Below, one piece after another: positions 7,687-15,871 of a stretch of DNA of 64,000 bases; position 1 is the stretch's first letter, and each line of letters opens with the position of its first letter. The DNA comes from Cylindrospermum sp. NIES-4074. GTDB taxonomy: Bacteria; Cyanobacteriota; Cyanobacteriia; Cyanobacteriales; Nostocaceae. The stretch lies in contig AP018269.1 of the NCBI GenBank assembly GCA_003994795.1, positions 3,959,677-4,023,676 of the forward strand, written 5' to 3'. The translations under genes were made by a program, and so were the position numbers. The notes under the pieces were generated by a model, which saw nothing but the letters and a program-made list of their open reading frames with translations, made no database searches and was not told the origin of the DNA.

Positions 7687-8220
7687 GTGCCTCTGAGTGT
7701 TGAACTATACGTAGAAGATTGTTTTGACGAGTCTACCCTCACAGAAACCGTCAATGAAGGGGAAACTGCGTCACTGATTACTACCGAAACCTGGGAAAAC
7801 TGGTTTCATCGCTGGTTGGAAATACTTAATCCTTATTTGCCACCAGCATCAGGTTATGAAATAGGGCTACGTTTAGCAGACGACGCGCAAATTCAGGCGC
7901 TCAATGCCCAATATCGCCAAAAAAATCAACCAACAGACGTTTTAGCCTTTGCTGCCTTAGAGGCCGACTTGCCGCAAAGTGAGGAAATGCTAGACTCTGC
8001 ACCTTTGTATCTCGGCGACATTATTGTATCTGTGAACACGGCACAGCGCCAAGCCCAACAGCAGGGACATAATTTGCCAACGGAGCTAGCTTGGTTAACT
8101 GCTCATGGCTTACTGCATCTTTTGGGCTGGGATCATCCTGATGAAGACAGTTTGATGCAAATGTTAAAACAACAAGTGGTATTGCTGAAGTCAATTGGTA
8201 TTACTATTGACCTAGAATAG
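7687..8220 (+). CDS. ybeY: Endoribonuclease YbeY, 16S rRNA maturation factor
   Basis: A 177-residue protein of usual length for cyanobacterial YbeY. The zinc-binding signature HGxxHxxGxDH is present as HGLLHLLGWDH (His140, His144, His150). The preceding family motifs LNAQYRQKNQPTDVLAFA and YLGDIIVSV are intact. YbeY is a single-strand-specific metallo-RNase in 16S rRNA 3'-end processing and ribosome quality control. The start is GTG 7687; the frame is supported by the N-terminal PLSVELYVED stretch. It sits between the small membrane protein and dgkA; ybeY-dgkA adjacency is common in bacteria. No anomaly seen. Confidence 0.95.
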   Translation: MPLSVELYVEDCFDESTLTETVNEGETASLITTETWENWFHRWLEILNPYLPPASGYEIGLRLADDAQIQALNAQYRQKNQPTDVLAFAALEADLPQSEEMLDSAPLYLGDIIVSVNTAQRQAQQQGHNLPTELAWLTAHGLLHLLGWDHPDEDSLMQMLKQQVVLLKSIGITIDLE

Positions 8221-8362
8221 CTGTGATGCGCGTGTCTGCAAATGTTAATCTTGGGTAATGCTTTTATAATACTTCTATAAAAAATTGCCTCAAAGTTGAT
8301 CGCGCCATTAAAATCAGCGAAGACTCCCACCTTCCCACCTCTGTTTTCGTATTTTTAAGCCT

Positions 8363-8818
8363 ATGTCCCAAAAAGTGTCTCCTCCCCCAACGCCAAACCG
8401 CTTACCAACGCTTGTGACCAACGAAAGGGAACTCTCATGGCAAGTCGCCGCTAATTTATTCATCAGTTTTAAGTATGCTTGGGCTGGAATCAGCTATAGT
8501 TTTCAAACTCAACGCAACTTTCGCATCCATGTAAGTGTCTGCGCCTTAGCTATTGGCTTAAGCCTTTTTCTACATCTGCAAGCCGTGGAAATAGCCATAA
8601 TTGGTATAACTAGTGGCTTAGTTCTAGCTTTGGAATTATTAAATACAGCGCTCGAATCCCTGGTGGATTTAACAGTTAAGCAAACATATCATGAACTGGC
8701 AAAAGTTGCCAAAGATTGTGCTGCTGGTGCTGTACTCGTCTCTGCTTTGGTAGCCTTGCTGGTAGCTGCTATGCTCCTGCTCCCGCCACTCATCACCTTA
8801 ATTAAGTCCGCTTTCTAA
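8363..8818 (+). CDS. dgkA: Diacylglycerol/undecaprenol kinase family membrane protein
   Basis: A 151-residue protein with a ~45-residue cytoplasmic N-terminus and three predicted membrane helices. The DgkA signature is clear: the NFRIH stretch, ELLNTALESLVDL with the catalytic Glu, and AKDCAAGAVL. Proteobacterial members phosphorylate diacylglycerol; many Gram-positive members act on undecaprenol for cell-wall lipid carrier recycling, and sequence alone does not decide here. It lies 142 bases after ybeY, in the arrangement seen in many bacteria, and about 100 bases before trpG, and is probably part of the same transcript. Confidence 0.93.
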   Translation: MSQKVSPPPTPNRLPTLVTNERELSWQVAANLFISFKYAWAGISYSFQTQRNFRIHVSVCALAIGLSLFLHLQAVEIAIIGITSGLVLALELLNTALESLVDLTVKQTYHELAKVAKDCAAGAVLVSALVALLVAAMLLLPPLITLIKSAF

Positions 8819-8922
8819 ATGCGGTTTGTGACTACAATTTATAGTTCAAAATCTCCCAAAATCCCCTGCCTTTAGGTATGGGGAAATTTCAATTGTATAG
8901 CCATTTAAATTTGGTAAAAATT

Positions 8923-9522
8923 GTGATTATAGTAATCGACAATTACGACAGCTTTACATATAATTTGGTGCAGTATTTAGGAGAATTAGCGGCAGAGTTT
9001 CCAGTAGCTGCTGACTTAAGGGTTTTTCGTAACGATAAAATTACCGTAGATGAGATTCGGGCATTAAACCCGGAGATGGTGGTCATTTCTCCTGGGCCTG
9101 GTCGCCCAGAAGATGCGGGAATTTCTTTAGATTTGATTGCACAGCTAGGACAAAGTGTGCCAATTTTGGGTGTTTGTTTAGGGCATCAAAGCATCGGTCA
9201 AGTATTCGGTGGTAAAATTGTTTCTGCTCCAGAGTTGATGCATGGTAAAACTTCTCAGGTATCTCACACTGGGGTTGGAGTTTTTCAGGGTTTAGAAAAT
9301 CCCGTCACCGCAACCAGATATCATAGTCTGGTGATTGACCGCGAAACTTGCCCCGATGTGTTGGAAATTACAGCCTGGGTTGATGATGGCACGATTATGG
9401 GAGTCCGACACCGGAACTATCCACACATTCAAGGCGTCCAATTTCATCCAGAGAGTGTCCTGACATCTTCGGGAAAGCAGTTACTGCGAAATTTTCTGGA
9501 ACAATTACAGCCAAGAGAGTGA
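8923..9522 (+). CDS. trpG: Anthranilate / aminodeoxychorismate synthase, glutamine amidotransferase subunit
   Basis: A class I glutamine amidotransferase that passes ammonia from glutamine to the TrpE or PabB partner for tryptophan or folate synthesis. The catalytic Cys is in the nucleophile elbow [10 protein letters not shown], and the His-Glu pair is in QFHPESVL. The N-terminal motif [18 protein letters not shown] is diagnostic. The frame is open from ATG 8878, but the GTG at 8923 gives the canonical family start ([10 protein letters not shown]) and a normal 199-residue length, so it is preferred. It ends 3 bases before the metallo-hydrolase gene. No synthase large subunit lies nearby, so the enzyme may serve both pathways, as in many bacteria. 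Confidence 0.93.
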   Translation: MIIVIDNYDSFTYNLVQYLGELAAEFPVAADLRVFRNDKITVDEIRALNPEMVVISPGPGRPEDAGISLDLIAQLGQSVPILGVCLGHQSIGQVFGGKIVSAPELMHGKTSQVSHTGVGVFQGLENPVTATRYHSLVIDRETCPDVLEITAWVDDGTIMGVRHRNYPHIQGVQFHPESVLTSSGKQLLRNFLEQLQPRE

Positions 9523-9525
9523 TTA

Positions 9526-10293
9526 ATGAAACGACGACAGTTGATGGGCTATGCTGGGGCGGGGTTAGCAACAGCTTTGGTGACTAATTTGGGTTCTGGA
9601 TTTTCAGCTGACGCCCAATCTAGCGGTTTATCAGTTCAGTGGTTGGGTCATACTTGCTTTCTGTTTACTGGCGGTGGTGCCAAAATTCTGGTGAATCCAT
9701 TTCGGGCGATCGGTTGTACTGCTGGGTATCGTCCGCCGAACATCGCAGCAGATTTAGTACTGATTAGCAGTCAACTACTAGATGAAGGCGCGGTGGAGGA
9801 TTTACCAGGGAAGCCAAAGCTAGTTTATGAACCAGGAGTTTATGAGTTTAAGGGGATTAAATTCCAGGGAATTGCTATAGATCACGATCGCAAAGGTGGT
9901 AAGCAATTTGGCATCAATACCGCCTGGAAATGGACGCAGGGCGGTATTAATGTCCTGCACTTAGGGGGAGCCGCTGCACCCATTTCTATTGAACAGAAAA
10001 TCCTGCTGGGGCGTCCTGATGTGGCATTTATCCCTGTGGGTGGTGGTGCGAAAGCTTATAATGCTCAAGAGGCAAAACAGGCGATCGCAGTTTTAAATCC
10101 TAAATTGGTAATTCCTACCCATTACCGCACACAAGCAGCTGATGCGGCGGCGTGTGATATTTCACCACTTGATGATTTTCTCACTTTGATGCCCGATGTC
10201 ACTGTTCGCCGTAGCAATAGTGATAGTATTTCTATCAACTCTAAGAATTTGCCAGAAAATGGAGTAATTCAGGTTTTGGGGTACAAGTTTTAA
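9526..10293 (+). CDS. Metallo-beta-lactamase-fold hydrolase with Tat-type signal peptide
   Basis: A 255-residue protein. The N-terminus MKRRQLMGYAGAGLATALV carries adjacent arginines before a hydrophobic stretch and an AxA-like site near residue 30, so Tat export or lipid anchoring is likely. The mature part resembles UlaG-like MBL proteins: WLGHTCFLF, VNPF, LISSQLLDEG (where a canonical HxHxDH would lie), AIDHDRKGG, LHLGGA and PTHYRT. The usual HxHxDH zinc motif is replaced by SSQLLDEG, so the metal site may be altered. It follows trpG with a 3-base gap and precedes a strong terminator. Substrate unknown. Confidence 0.8.
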   Translation: MKRRQLMGYAGAGLATALVTNLGSGFSADAQSSGLSVQWLGHTCFLFTGGGAKILVNPFRAIGCTAGYRPPNIAADLVLISSQLLDEGAVEDLPGKPKLVYEPGVYEFKGIKFQGIAIDHDRKGGKQFGINTAWKWTQGGINVLHLGGAAAPISIEQKILLGRPDVAFIPVGGGAKAYNAQEAKQAIAVLNPKLVIPTHYRTQAADAAACDISPLDDFLTLMPDVTVRRSNSDSISINSKNLPENGVIQVLGYKF

Positions 10294-10316
10294 GTTTAGG
10301 GATGAAAATAAAAAAT

Positions 10317-10367
10317 GCTTGTGGCGTCAAAGCTGAAATTGCTTGACCACAAGCGTTCTAGTTTTTA
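10317..10367 (+). terminator. Rho-independent terminator of the ybeY-trpG operon
   Basis: The stem GCTTGTGG (10317-10324) / CCACAAGC (10347-10354) is extended inward by GTCAA / TTGAC with a small bulge, and followed by a T-rich run (GTTCTAGTTTTTATT). It lies 24 bases after the stop of the metallo-hydrolase gene. Confidence 0.7.
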
Positions 10368-10415
10368 TTACCATATAAGATTGTTTCAAAAGTTATGCAA
10401 GGCTAAGAGCAGATA

Positions 10416-10691
10416 CTACAAATTTTGATACACCTCATCATCGTTACGTTTATCCACACGGAAAACATCAACTAGTTTATTTTCATCATCAATGGTGTAC
10501 AAAATTCTGTACTCGCCTTGGTCAACTCGATAACCGCCTAAATATCCCTTCAAAGCTTTACAATCTTGAGGGCGAGGATTCCCTTGAAGTGAAAGAATTT
10601 TTGATACAACCTGCTTATATTGCTTTGCTTGTAAGTCTAACAAATCTTTTTCCGCAGTCTTGGCAATCCTCAAAGTGTAACGTTCACTCAT
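10416..10691 (-). CDS. RelE/ParE-family toxin
   Basis: A 91-residue protein from ATG 10691 (the frame also has an in-frame ATG at 10706). It shows the RelE pattern: LRIAKTAEKDLLDLQ near the start, the basic centre CKALKGYLGGYRVDQGEYRILYTI, and the C-terminal VDVFRVDKRNDDEVY. RelE-type toxins cleave mRNA in the ribosome, with the conserved Arg/Lys residues and a C-terminal Tyr involved. The chosen start ATGAGTGA overlaps the antitoxin stop by 8 bases, the usual translational coupling in toxin-antitoxin operons. It is second in the operon, after the antitoxin. Confidence 0.88.
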   Translation of the reverse strand: MSERYTLRIAKTAEKDLLDLQAKQYKQVVSKILSLQGNPRPQDCKALKGYLGGYRVDQGEYRILYTIDDENKLVDVFRVDKRNDDEVYQNL

Positions 10692-10935
10692 CTCCACGCT
10701 TGGCAATAATTTCCTCTAACGTGGTGAAGCCATCATTTTCTGCAACCGCACGACGCAGTTCAGCAGAATCAATGGCATCTTCTATGGCTTCTAGCAGCTT
10801 TAAATCATCCAGTCCAATAATAGCAACAACAGGCTTACCGTGACGCTGTATGACAATGCGCTCACCACGATACTCGGCCCGATTAACTAAATCTTGGAAA
10901 TTAGCACGAGCATCAGTCGCACTGATAAAAGTCAT
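10684..10935 (-). CDS. Phd/YefM-family antitoxin
   Basis: An 83-residue protein. The start at ATG 10935 is set by a strong ribosome-binding site (GGGAGG, 4 bases upstream); the upstream TTG at 10947 lies inside that site. The N-terminal Phd/YefM DNA-binding fold is recognisable: ISATDARANFQDLVNRA, then RIVIQRHGKPVVAIIGLDDL. The acidic C-terminus (LEAIEDAIDSAELRRAVAEN) would wrap the toxin. Such antitoxins repress their own operon. The toxin start overlaps its 3' end. Confidence 0.9.
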   Translation of the reverse strand: MTFISATDARANFQDLVNRAEYRGERIVIQRHGKPVVAIIGLDDLKLLEAIEDAIDSAELRRAVAENDGFTTLEEIIAKRGDE

Positions 10936-11113
10936 AAAACCTCCCAAGACTGATAAATAAAATTACACAAATTGTCAAAGTCTAGAAATTAGGGTGTGTA
11001 AGTTCCAATTTTGTACAATTTGCTAAATCTTAACAATATATATATTATGCACAATAACTTTACCAAGATAAAGAAACTTACAGAAAAAATCCTCACGAAA
11101 GGCTATAAATATA

Positions 11114-11158
11114 AATAGATTGGGTTGTGGTGATGCGATCGCCACAACCCAATCTATT
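11114..11158 (-). terminator. Long perfect hairpin downstream of the FG-GAP gene
   Basis: A 17-bp perfect stem (AATAGATTGGGTTGTGG at 11114-11130, its complement at 11142-11158) with a loop containing GCGATCGC. It lies 16 bases beyond the stop of the minus-strand FG-GAP gene. A-rich sequence on the plus strand (TATAAATATAAA) gives a weak T-rich tail on the transcript. It also insulates the toxin-antitoxin operon. Confidence 0.55.
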
Positions 11159-11174
11159 AATTATCAACTAAGTC

Positions 11175-12422
11175 CTAAGCTGTATACCATTCTGGGGTCA
11201 GCTTATCTGCATCAGCTACGGCTGTTTCACTTGCTTTTGTGCCATCCATAGTCCAGATTGTGTCTGCACCTGTTTGCTGATCACGCCAGTAGATGTCGGT
11301 TTTGCCATCATTGTTGAAATCGCCAAATGATGGTGTAAAGGCAGCATTATTGCTGGGGAGGAAGGCTTCAGAACTAACTGCTGTGCCATCCATCAACCAA
11401 GCGGTATTCTCGCCGGTTGTTGTATTATGCCAGAAGATGTCAGTTTTGCCATCGCCGTTGAAATCGCCAATGCTGGATGTCCAGGTGGGGTCAAGGGTCT
11501 GCAAATTACCTTCTGTGACGAAGATACCATTCATGTTCCAAACTTTGTTCTCACCTGTTTGTGAGTTATTCCAGAGAATGTCTGTCTTGTAGTCGCCGTT
11601 GAAATCGCCGAGTTTAGCAGTCCAAGATACATCCTGTGATTGCAAATCATACTTGGTGGCTTGGGTACCATCCATAAACCAAACGCTGTTTTCGCCGGTT
11701 GTGGAATTGCGCCAGAAGATGTCGCTCTTGCCATTGCCATCAAAATCTACAATGGTGGCAGTCAAAGACGTATCGGTTGCGTCTAGTACAGTTGCACTAG
11801 TAACTGTTGTGCCATCCATCTGCCAAATGGCGTTTTGACCTGTTTGAGAATTATGCCAGAAGATGTCAGTTTTGCGATCGCCATTGAAATCGCCAATGCT
11901 GGATGTCCAGGTGGGGTCAACTTTGTCCAGCATAGCTGCACCAGCAACTCTCACGCCATCCATTAGCACAAGGGTGTTATCGCCAGTTGTCTTATTGCGT
12001 AATAAGAAGTCAGTCTTGTTGTCATTGTTGAAATCGGCGATTTTGTAATCATAGGCTGTTAAGTCATATTGACCTAAAGAACCTTGTTCAAGGGTCTTTG
12101 TACCATCCATCAACCGCACTACAATTTCACCAGTTTGAGTATTAACCCAAAGTTTGTCTACTTTGCCATCAGCGTTAAAATCAGGAACAATTGCTGCACT
12201 AGTTAAGTAAGGATTAGGATTAGGGTTAGCTGACCCTCCTAATGGCAACTGAGACAACAAATCAGTTGGTACTATTTGTTGTTCGGAACTCCTAGCTCCC
12301 AAATATGAACCAGAATTTGCAGTATTAAGTGATGTTGTCAAAGTTTCTGATTTGTTGAGAGAATCAGATGCCCACACAGACGTATCCAAAGATAAGCGTG
12401 AGGAATTTGTACTTTCAATCAT
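11175..12422 (-). CDS. FG-GAP/VCBS repeat protein, probable seven-bladed beta-propeller
   Basis: A 415-residue acidic protein. After a ~75-residue Ser/Asn/Thr-rich N-terminus come seven repeats of about 46 residues with the calcium-binding pattern DFNGDGKTDIFWHN and then WxMDGT. The first Asp-rich loops are DFNADGKVD, DFNNDNKTD, DFNGDRKTD, DFDGNGKSD, DFNGDYKTD, DFNGDGKTD and DFNNDGKTD. Seven copies suit one integrin-alpha-type propeller. No Sec signal peptide is visible, so export by a type I or other route, or surface attachment, is possible but not shown. Such proteins are common in filamentous cyanobacteria and usually lack an assigned role. It stands alone. Confidence 0.85.
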   Translation of the reverse strand: MIESTNSSRLSLDTSVWASDSLNKSETLTTSLNTANSGSYLGARSSEQQIVPTDLLSQLPLGGSANPNPNPYLTSAAIVPDFNADGKVDKLWVNTQTGEIVVRLMDGTKTLEQGSLGQYDLTAYDYKIADFNNDNKTDFLLRNKTTGDNTLVLMDGVRVAGAAMLDKVDPTWTSSIGDFNGDRKTDIFWHNSQTGQNAIWQMDGTTVTSATVLDATDTSLTATIVDFDGNGKSDIFWRNSTTGENSVWFMDGTQATKYDLQSQDVSWTAKLGDFNGDYKTDILWNNSQTGENKVWNMNGIFVTEGNLQTLDPTWTSSIGDFNGDGKTDIFWHNTTTGENTAWLMDGTAVSSEAFLPSNNAAFTPSFGDFNNDGKTDIYWRDQQTGADTIWTMDGTKASETAVADADKLTPEWYTA

Positions 12423-12873
12423 GGTGTGTTTTTATGACTGGTTGTCATCTTTATTTAAACTTCTTATTTATGAAGATTCTGTAAATAAAAAACATTTGTG
12501 GGAAACTCATTATTTCTTTATAAGTATTTATTTTTCATAAAAATAAGCTGTTCATAAATAATTATTTTATGAAAATCATTATTAAAAAAATAAGTTCAGT
12601 ATAATCAATTGGAAAATATAATGTTGTCAGTTTTTATATATATGATGTTTTATAGATATTGTTTGTTTTCTTTGACAATCCAAATTAGCTATTAAGCCCG
12701 CCTCAGAATGAATTCTGAGTCTAATAGCACAAGTCGTCTAAAGACGACTGAAGTAAAGTTGTAGCAACTGGCACGACACAGAGAAATAAGAGTTTGGGAG
12801 AGTTTTTGCGTAATTCCTATAACTACAGAGGCAAATAATGTTATGTCACTTGCATTTCTACAGTAATCAAGTA
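12423..12873. other. AT-rich intergenic region with a paired-hairpin repeat
   Basis: The first 250 bases are very AT-rich and would carry the promoter of the FG-GAP gene on the minus strand. At 12696-12750 lies a repeat with two hairpins: CTCAGAAT / ATTCTGAG at 12702-12719 and AGTCGTCT / AGACGACT at 12732-12749. They are joined by a CTAATAGCACAAGTC-type linker. The same design occurs inside the 226-bp element at 27709-27934. No gene seen. Confidence 0.6.
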
Positions 12874-14115
12874 CTATTGATTAGTTTTTTGATAAATCTT
12901 CCATTTAGCGCATGGAAGCTCAACTAAGTAGTAGGTAACAGTTGCTAACAAGATTGATAAAATTAGAGTGGCTGTGAGCCTAGCGTAAAATGCCTCAATG
13001 GGTATATTTGAGGTAAATATGGGCGTAATATTGGTGATAATTGGTGTGTGCCAAATATACACACCAAAAGAGAGATTACCAAATACTTCAATAATTCTGA
13101 GTGGATTTCTCAAAATAGTGGTGAATGATAAGTTTTGATTTTTACTAAAATTGTGATAGATGTCTGACTCAAACGCCCAGACAAAAAATGATGTCACCAG
13201 CGCTGTCAGGGGTGGCAGAATAAAAAATGTTGTAGCAGTTCTAAGTCCTTTATTAGCACGTTCTGGTAAATTAGCTAATTCTTGATGATACAAGTGATAG
13301 GCTGTAAATAAATATAGACCGACAATTAGAATTACGGCAATATATTTTTTGTTTAACTTATACAGATTAAATATTTTATAGAGTTTATGATGTTCTTTTG
13401 CCTCGAATTTTACGGGTTGATATTTGAGCCAAACATTGACTAGAAACCCACCCAAGAATAAATCAAGATTTGTAATTATTGGACTATACCAATATTTGAC
13501 AACATAGCTAAATTGTTCGCTGATTTGTCTACTAAAAGCAACCCAAATTATACAGCGGATTATAAAAAAAACTAAGAATAACAAATATCCCCCTAAATAA
13601 ACTTGTTTTTGATGAAAAAATCGCTGTTTAAAATAGCTAAAAATAAAGGGAACCATAATATAAAATTGAACTTCTGTTGAAAGCGACCAAAAAGCTGCAT
13701 TAAACCCCATCCCCGGCTGAGAAGTTACTGAGAATTCATAAGTGAATGTAAAAAGCCGTAATAAATTACCCCAATTCTCTATTTTTAACCAATTTGGATA
13801 AACAAACAAAGTTAAAATTAATATGGCAAAATAATAAAGGGGAACAATTCTAAAAATGCGGTTACGCCAAAAATTCATCACTCCTGGAATATCCAGAATA
13901 TACCTTTCGCTATAGAAAGCTTTCCCCATTAAATAGCCAGATAAAACGAAAAAAATCCAAACTGCTACCCAGGCATGACTAAATATTAACCAACTCAGAT
14001 CATAACCTTGATAAACTATTGAATTTCTAGGAGGGTTACAATGATGAATGACTACCATTAAACAAGCGAAACCACGTAGCGCTAGCAGTGCATCTAAAGT
14101 ATTATTTTGGTTCAT
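12874..14115 (-). CDS. Acyltransferase family 3 membrane protein (OafA/YrhL-like)
   Basis: A 413-residue protein with about ten membrane helices. The family signature lies at the N-terminus: LDALLALRGFACLMVVIHHC, with the conserved Arg and the catalytic-site His. Further family features are the FFVLSGYLMG segment, FRNRIFRI-like FWRNRIFRIVPLYYF, and FWSLSTEVQFYIMVPF near residue 145. The C-terminal FGVYIWHTPI is also typical. Such enzymes O-acylate (often acetylate) cell-surface sugars, lipids or exported small molecules at the cytoplasmic membrane. It stands alone between long intergenic regions, so the acceptor cannot be guessed. Codon use is AT-rich relative to nearby operons. Confidence 0.88.
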   Translation of the reverse strand: MNQNNTLDALLALRGFACLMVVIHHCNPPRNSIVYQGYDLSWLIFSHAWVAVWIFFVLSGYLMGKAFYSERYILDIPGVMNFWRNRIFRIVPLYYFAILILTLFVYPNWLKIENWGNLLRLFTFTYEFSVTSQPGMGFNAAFWSLSTEVQFYIMVPFIFSYFKQRFFHQKQVYLGGYLLFLVFFIIRCIIWVAFSRQISEQFSYVVKYWYSPIITNLDLFLGGFLVNVWLKYQPVKFEAKEHHKLYKIFNLYKLNKKYIAVILIVGLYLFTAYHLYHQELANLPERANKGLRTATTFFILPPLTALVTSFFVWAFESDIYHNFSKNQNLSFTTILRNPLRIIEVFGNLSFGVYIWHTPIITNITPIFTSNIPIEAFYARLTATLILSILLATVTYYLVELPCAKWKIYQKTNQ

Positions 14116-14515
14116 AAAAATTTTTTGAGTTAGAAATTACTAATAATTGGACAATGTTTTATAGGAATCATATATAGCCATCCTAAATCATTTGTGAAAC
14201 TTGCAACCTCTCTCATTATTCTCTTTCCCTTGGCGTACTTGGCGTCTTGGCGGTATGCCTCCGGCACGCTACGCGAACGTTAAAAAAATACTGTTCCAAA
14301 AAATGACCTACTCCTTAACCTTCTAGAACTCTATTGCCTTATTGTCTACACAAGCAAATTCATAAATCAAATTGGACTGCGTTATGAGTTAAGGTGAAAA
14401 AGATAGATATTGGCTAGAATAGCTTAAATTAGCAACTACTCAGATGCGTAATCTGTGCAGTCTTTAGTTGCCAAAAGCGTAAAATAATACAATTATTTCC
14501 AAAGCAGATTCAGTT
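14116..14515. other. Intergenic region between two divergent genes
   Basis: It separates the minus-strand acyltransferase from plus-strand pepP, so it must hold both promoters; none is clear enough to place. A mosaic-repeat fragment (GGCGTACTTGGCGTCTTGGC then GCCTCCGGCACGCTACGCG) lies at about 14233-14278. No gene is supported. Confidence 0.5.
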
Positions 14516-15823
14516 ATGCAAGCAGAATATCGGCAACGTCGTGAGCAGTTAATGGCAAAAATCGGTAATGGTACAGCCATTTTTCGCAGTGCGCCAATGG
14601 CAGTAATGCATAATGATGTTGAGTATGTTTACCGTCAAGAAAGCGATTTTTTCTACTTGACTGGCTTTAATGAACCGCAAGCAGTGGCGGTTTTAGCACC
14701 TCATCACTCAGAACATCGGTTTGTGTTGTTTGTGCAACCGAAGGATAGAGAAAAGGAAGTTTGGACTGGTTATCTATGTGGGGTTGATGCAGCAAAGGAA
14801 ATTTATGGTGCAGATGCAGCTTACCCCATTGCGGAGTTGGATGAAAAGTTACCGCAGTATTTGGAAAAGAGCGATCGCATTTTCTACCACTTGGGACGCG
14901 ATCGCAATTTTAATGATCAAGTTCTCCAACACTACCAGCGTTTACTGCGGACTTATCCCAAACGCGGTACAGGGCCAATTGCCATAGAAGATACTAGCAC
15001 GATCCTGCACAGCATGAGACTACATAAAAGTCCATCTGAGTTGGAGTTGATGCGACAAGCTGCGGCGATCGCCACTGAAGCACATAATCACGCCTTACAA
15101 ATTACCGCACCGGGACGTTATGAGTACGAAATCCAAGCGGAAATAGAACATATCTTTAGGTTACGGGGTGCTATGGGGCCAGCTTATCCTTCCATTGTGG
15201 CTGCTGGTGCCAATGCCTGCGTCCTGCACTACATCGAAAATAATTGCCAAATGCAGGAAAATGACTTGCTGCTGATTGATGCAGGTTGTGCTTATGGCTA
15301 TTACAACTCCGATATTACCAGGACTTTTCCTGTAAATGGTAAGTTTACACCAGAGCAGAAAATTCTGTATGAAATTGTGTTATCAGCGCAGGAAAAGGCG
15401 ATCGCACAAGTACAACCTGGAAACCCCTTTAGTTTAGTTCATGATACAGCCGTGCGCGTCCTCACAGAAGGCTTAGTCGAAATTGGTATTCTCAAAGGAG
15501 AAATTGACAAGCTGATTGAAGATGAAAAATATAAACCATTTTATATGCACCGCACCAGTCATTGGTTAGGTTTGGATGTCCATGATGTGGGTGTTTATCA
15601 ATATGGTGACAACTCACAGATTTTGCAACCAGGTCAAGTGCTGACAGTGGAACCAGGACTTTATATTGTCCCCGACACCAAACCCGCAGAAGACCAACCA
15701 GAAATTGACCCGCGTTGGGTGGGTATTGGGATTCGCATTGAGGATGATGTGTTAGTGACACCTACAGGACATGAAGTTTTAACTGCTGGAGTTCCCAAAG
15801 CTGTGAAGGACGTGGAAAGGTAA
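14516..15823 (+). CDS. pepP: Xaa-Pro aminopeptidase (aminopeptidase P)
   Basis: A 435-residue protein that releases N-terminal residues preceding proline. The N-terminal AMP_N domain (about 5-140) has DFFYLTGFNEP. The C-terminal pita-bread domain carries the five dinuclear-metal ligands: Asp255 in IDAGCAYGYY, Asp266 in NSDITRTF, His349 in HRTSHWLGLDVHD, Glu379 in TVEPGLY and Glu409 in IEDDVLVT. It is complete and of normal length. A hairpin and then the CRISPR array follow only 48 bases after its stop. Housekeeping enzyme; location cytoplasmic. Confidence 0.95.
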   Translation: MQAEYRQRREQLMAKIGNGTAIFRSAPMAVMHNDVEYVYRQESDFFYLTGFNEPQAVAVLAPHHSEHRFVLFVQPKDREKEVWTGYLCGVDAAKEIYGADAAYPIAELDEKLPQYLEKSDRIFYHLGRDRNFNDQVLQHYQRLLRTYPKRGTGPIAIEDTSTILHSMRLHKSPSELELMRQAAAIATEAHNHALQITAPGRYEYEIQAEIEHIFRLRGAMGPAYPSIVAAGANACVLHYIENNCQMQENDLLLIDAGCAYGYYNSDITRTFPVNGKFTPEQKILYEIVLSAQEKAIAQVQPGNPFSLVHDTAVRVLTEGLVEIGILKGEIDKLIEDEKYKPFYMHRTSHWLGLDVHDVGVYQYGDNSQILQPGQVLTVEPGLYIVPDTKPAEDQPEIDPRWVGIGIRIEDDVLVTPTGHEVLTAGVPKAVKDVER

Positions 15824-15846
15824 ATAGAGGCTACAACACCCAAATG

Positions 15847-15868
15847 GCTCCAGTAAGTTATCTGGAGC
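15847..15868. other. Hairpin between pepP and the CRISPR array
   Basis: A 7-bp stem GCTCCAG / CTGGAGC, with an 8-base loop, directly before the first CRISPR repeat. It has no T-run, so it may be a weak terminator for pepP or for the array arriving from the other side. Confidence 0.4.
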
Positions 15869-15871
15869 TAA

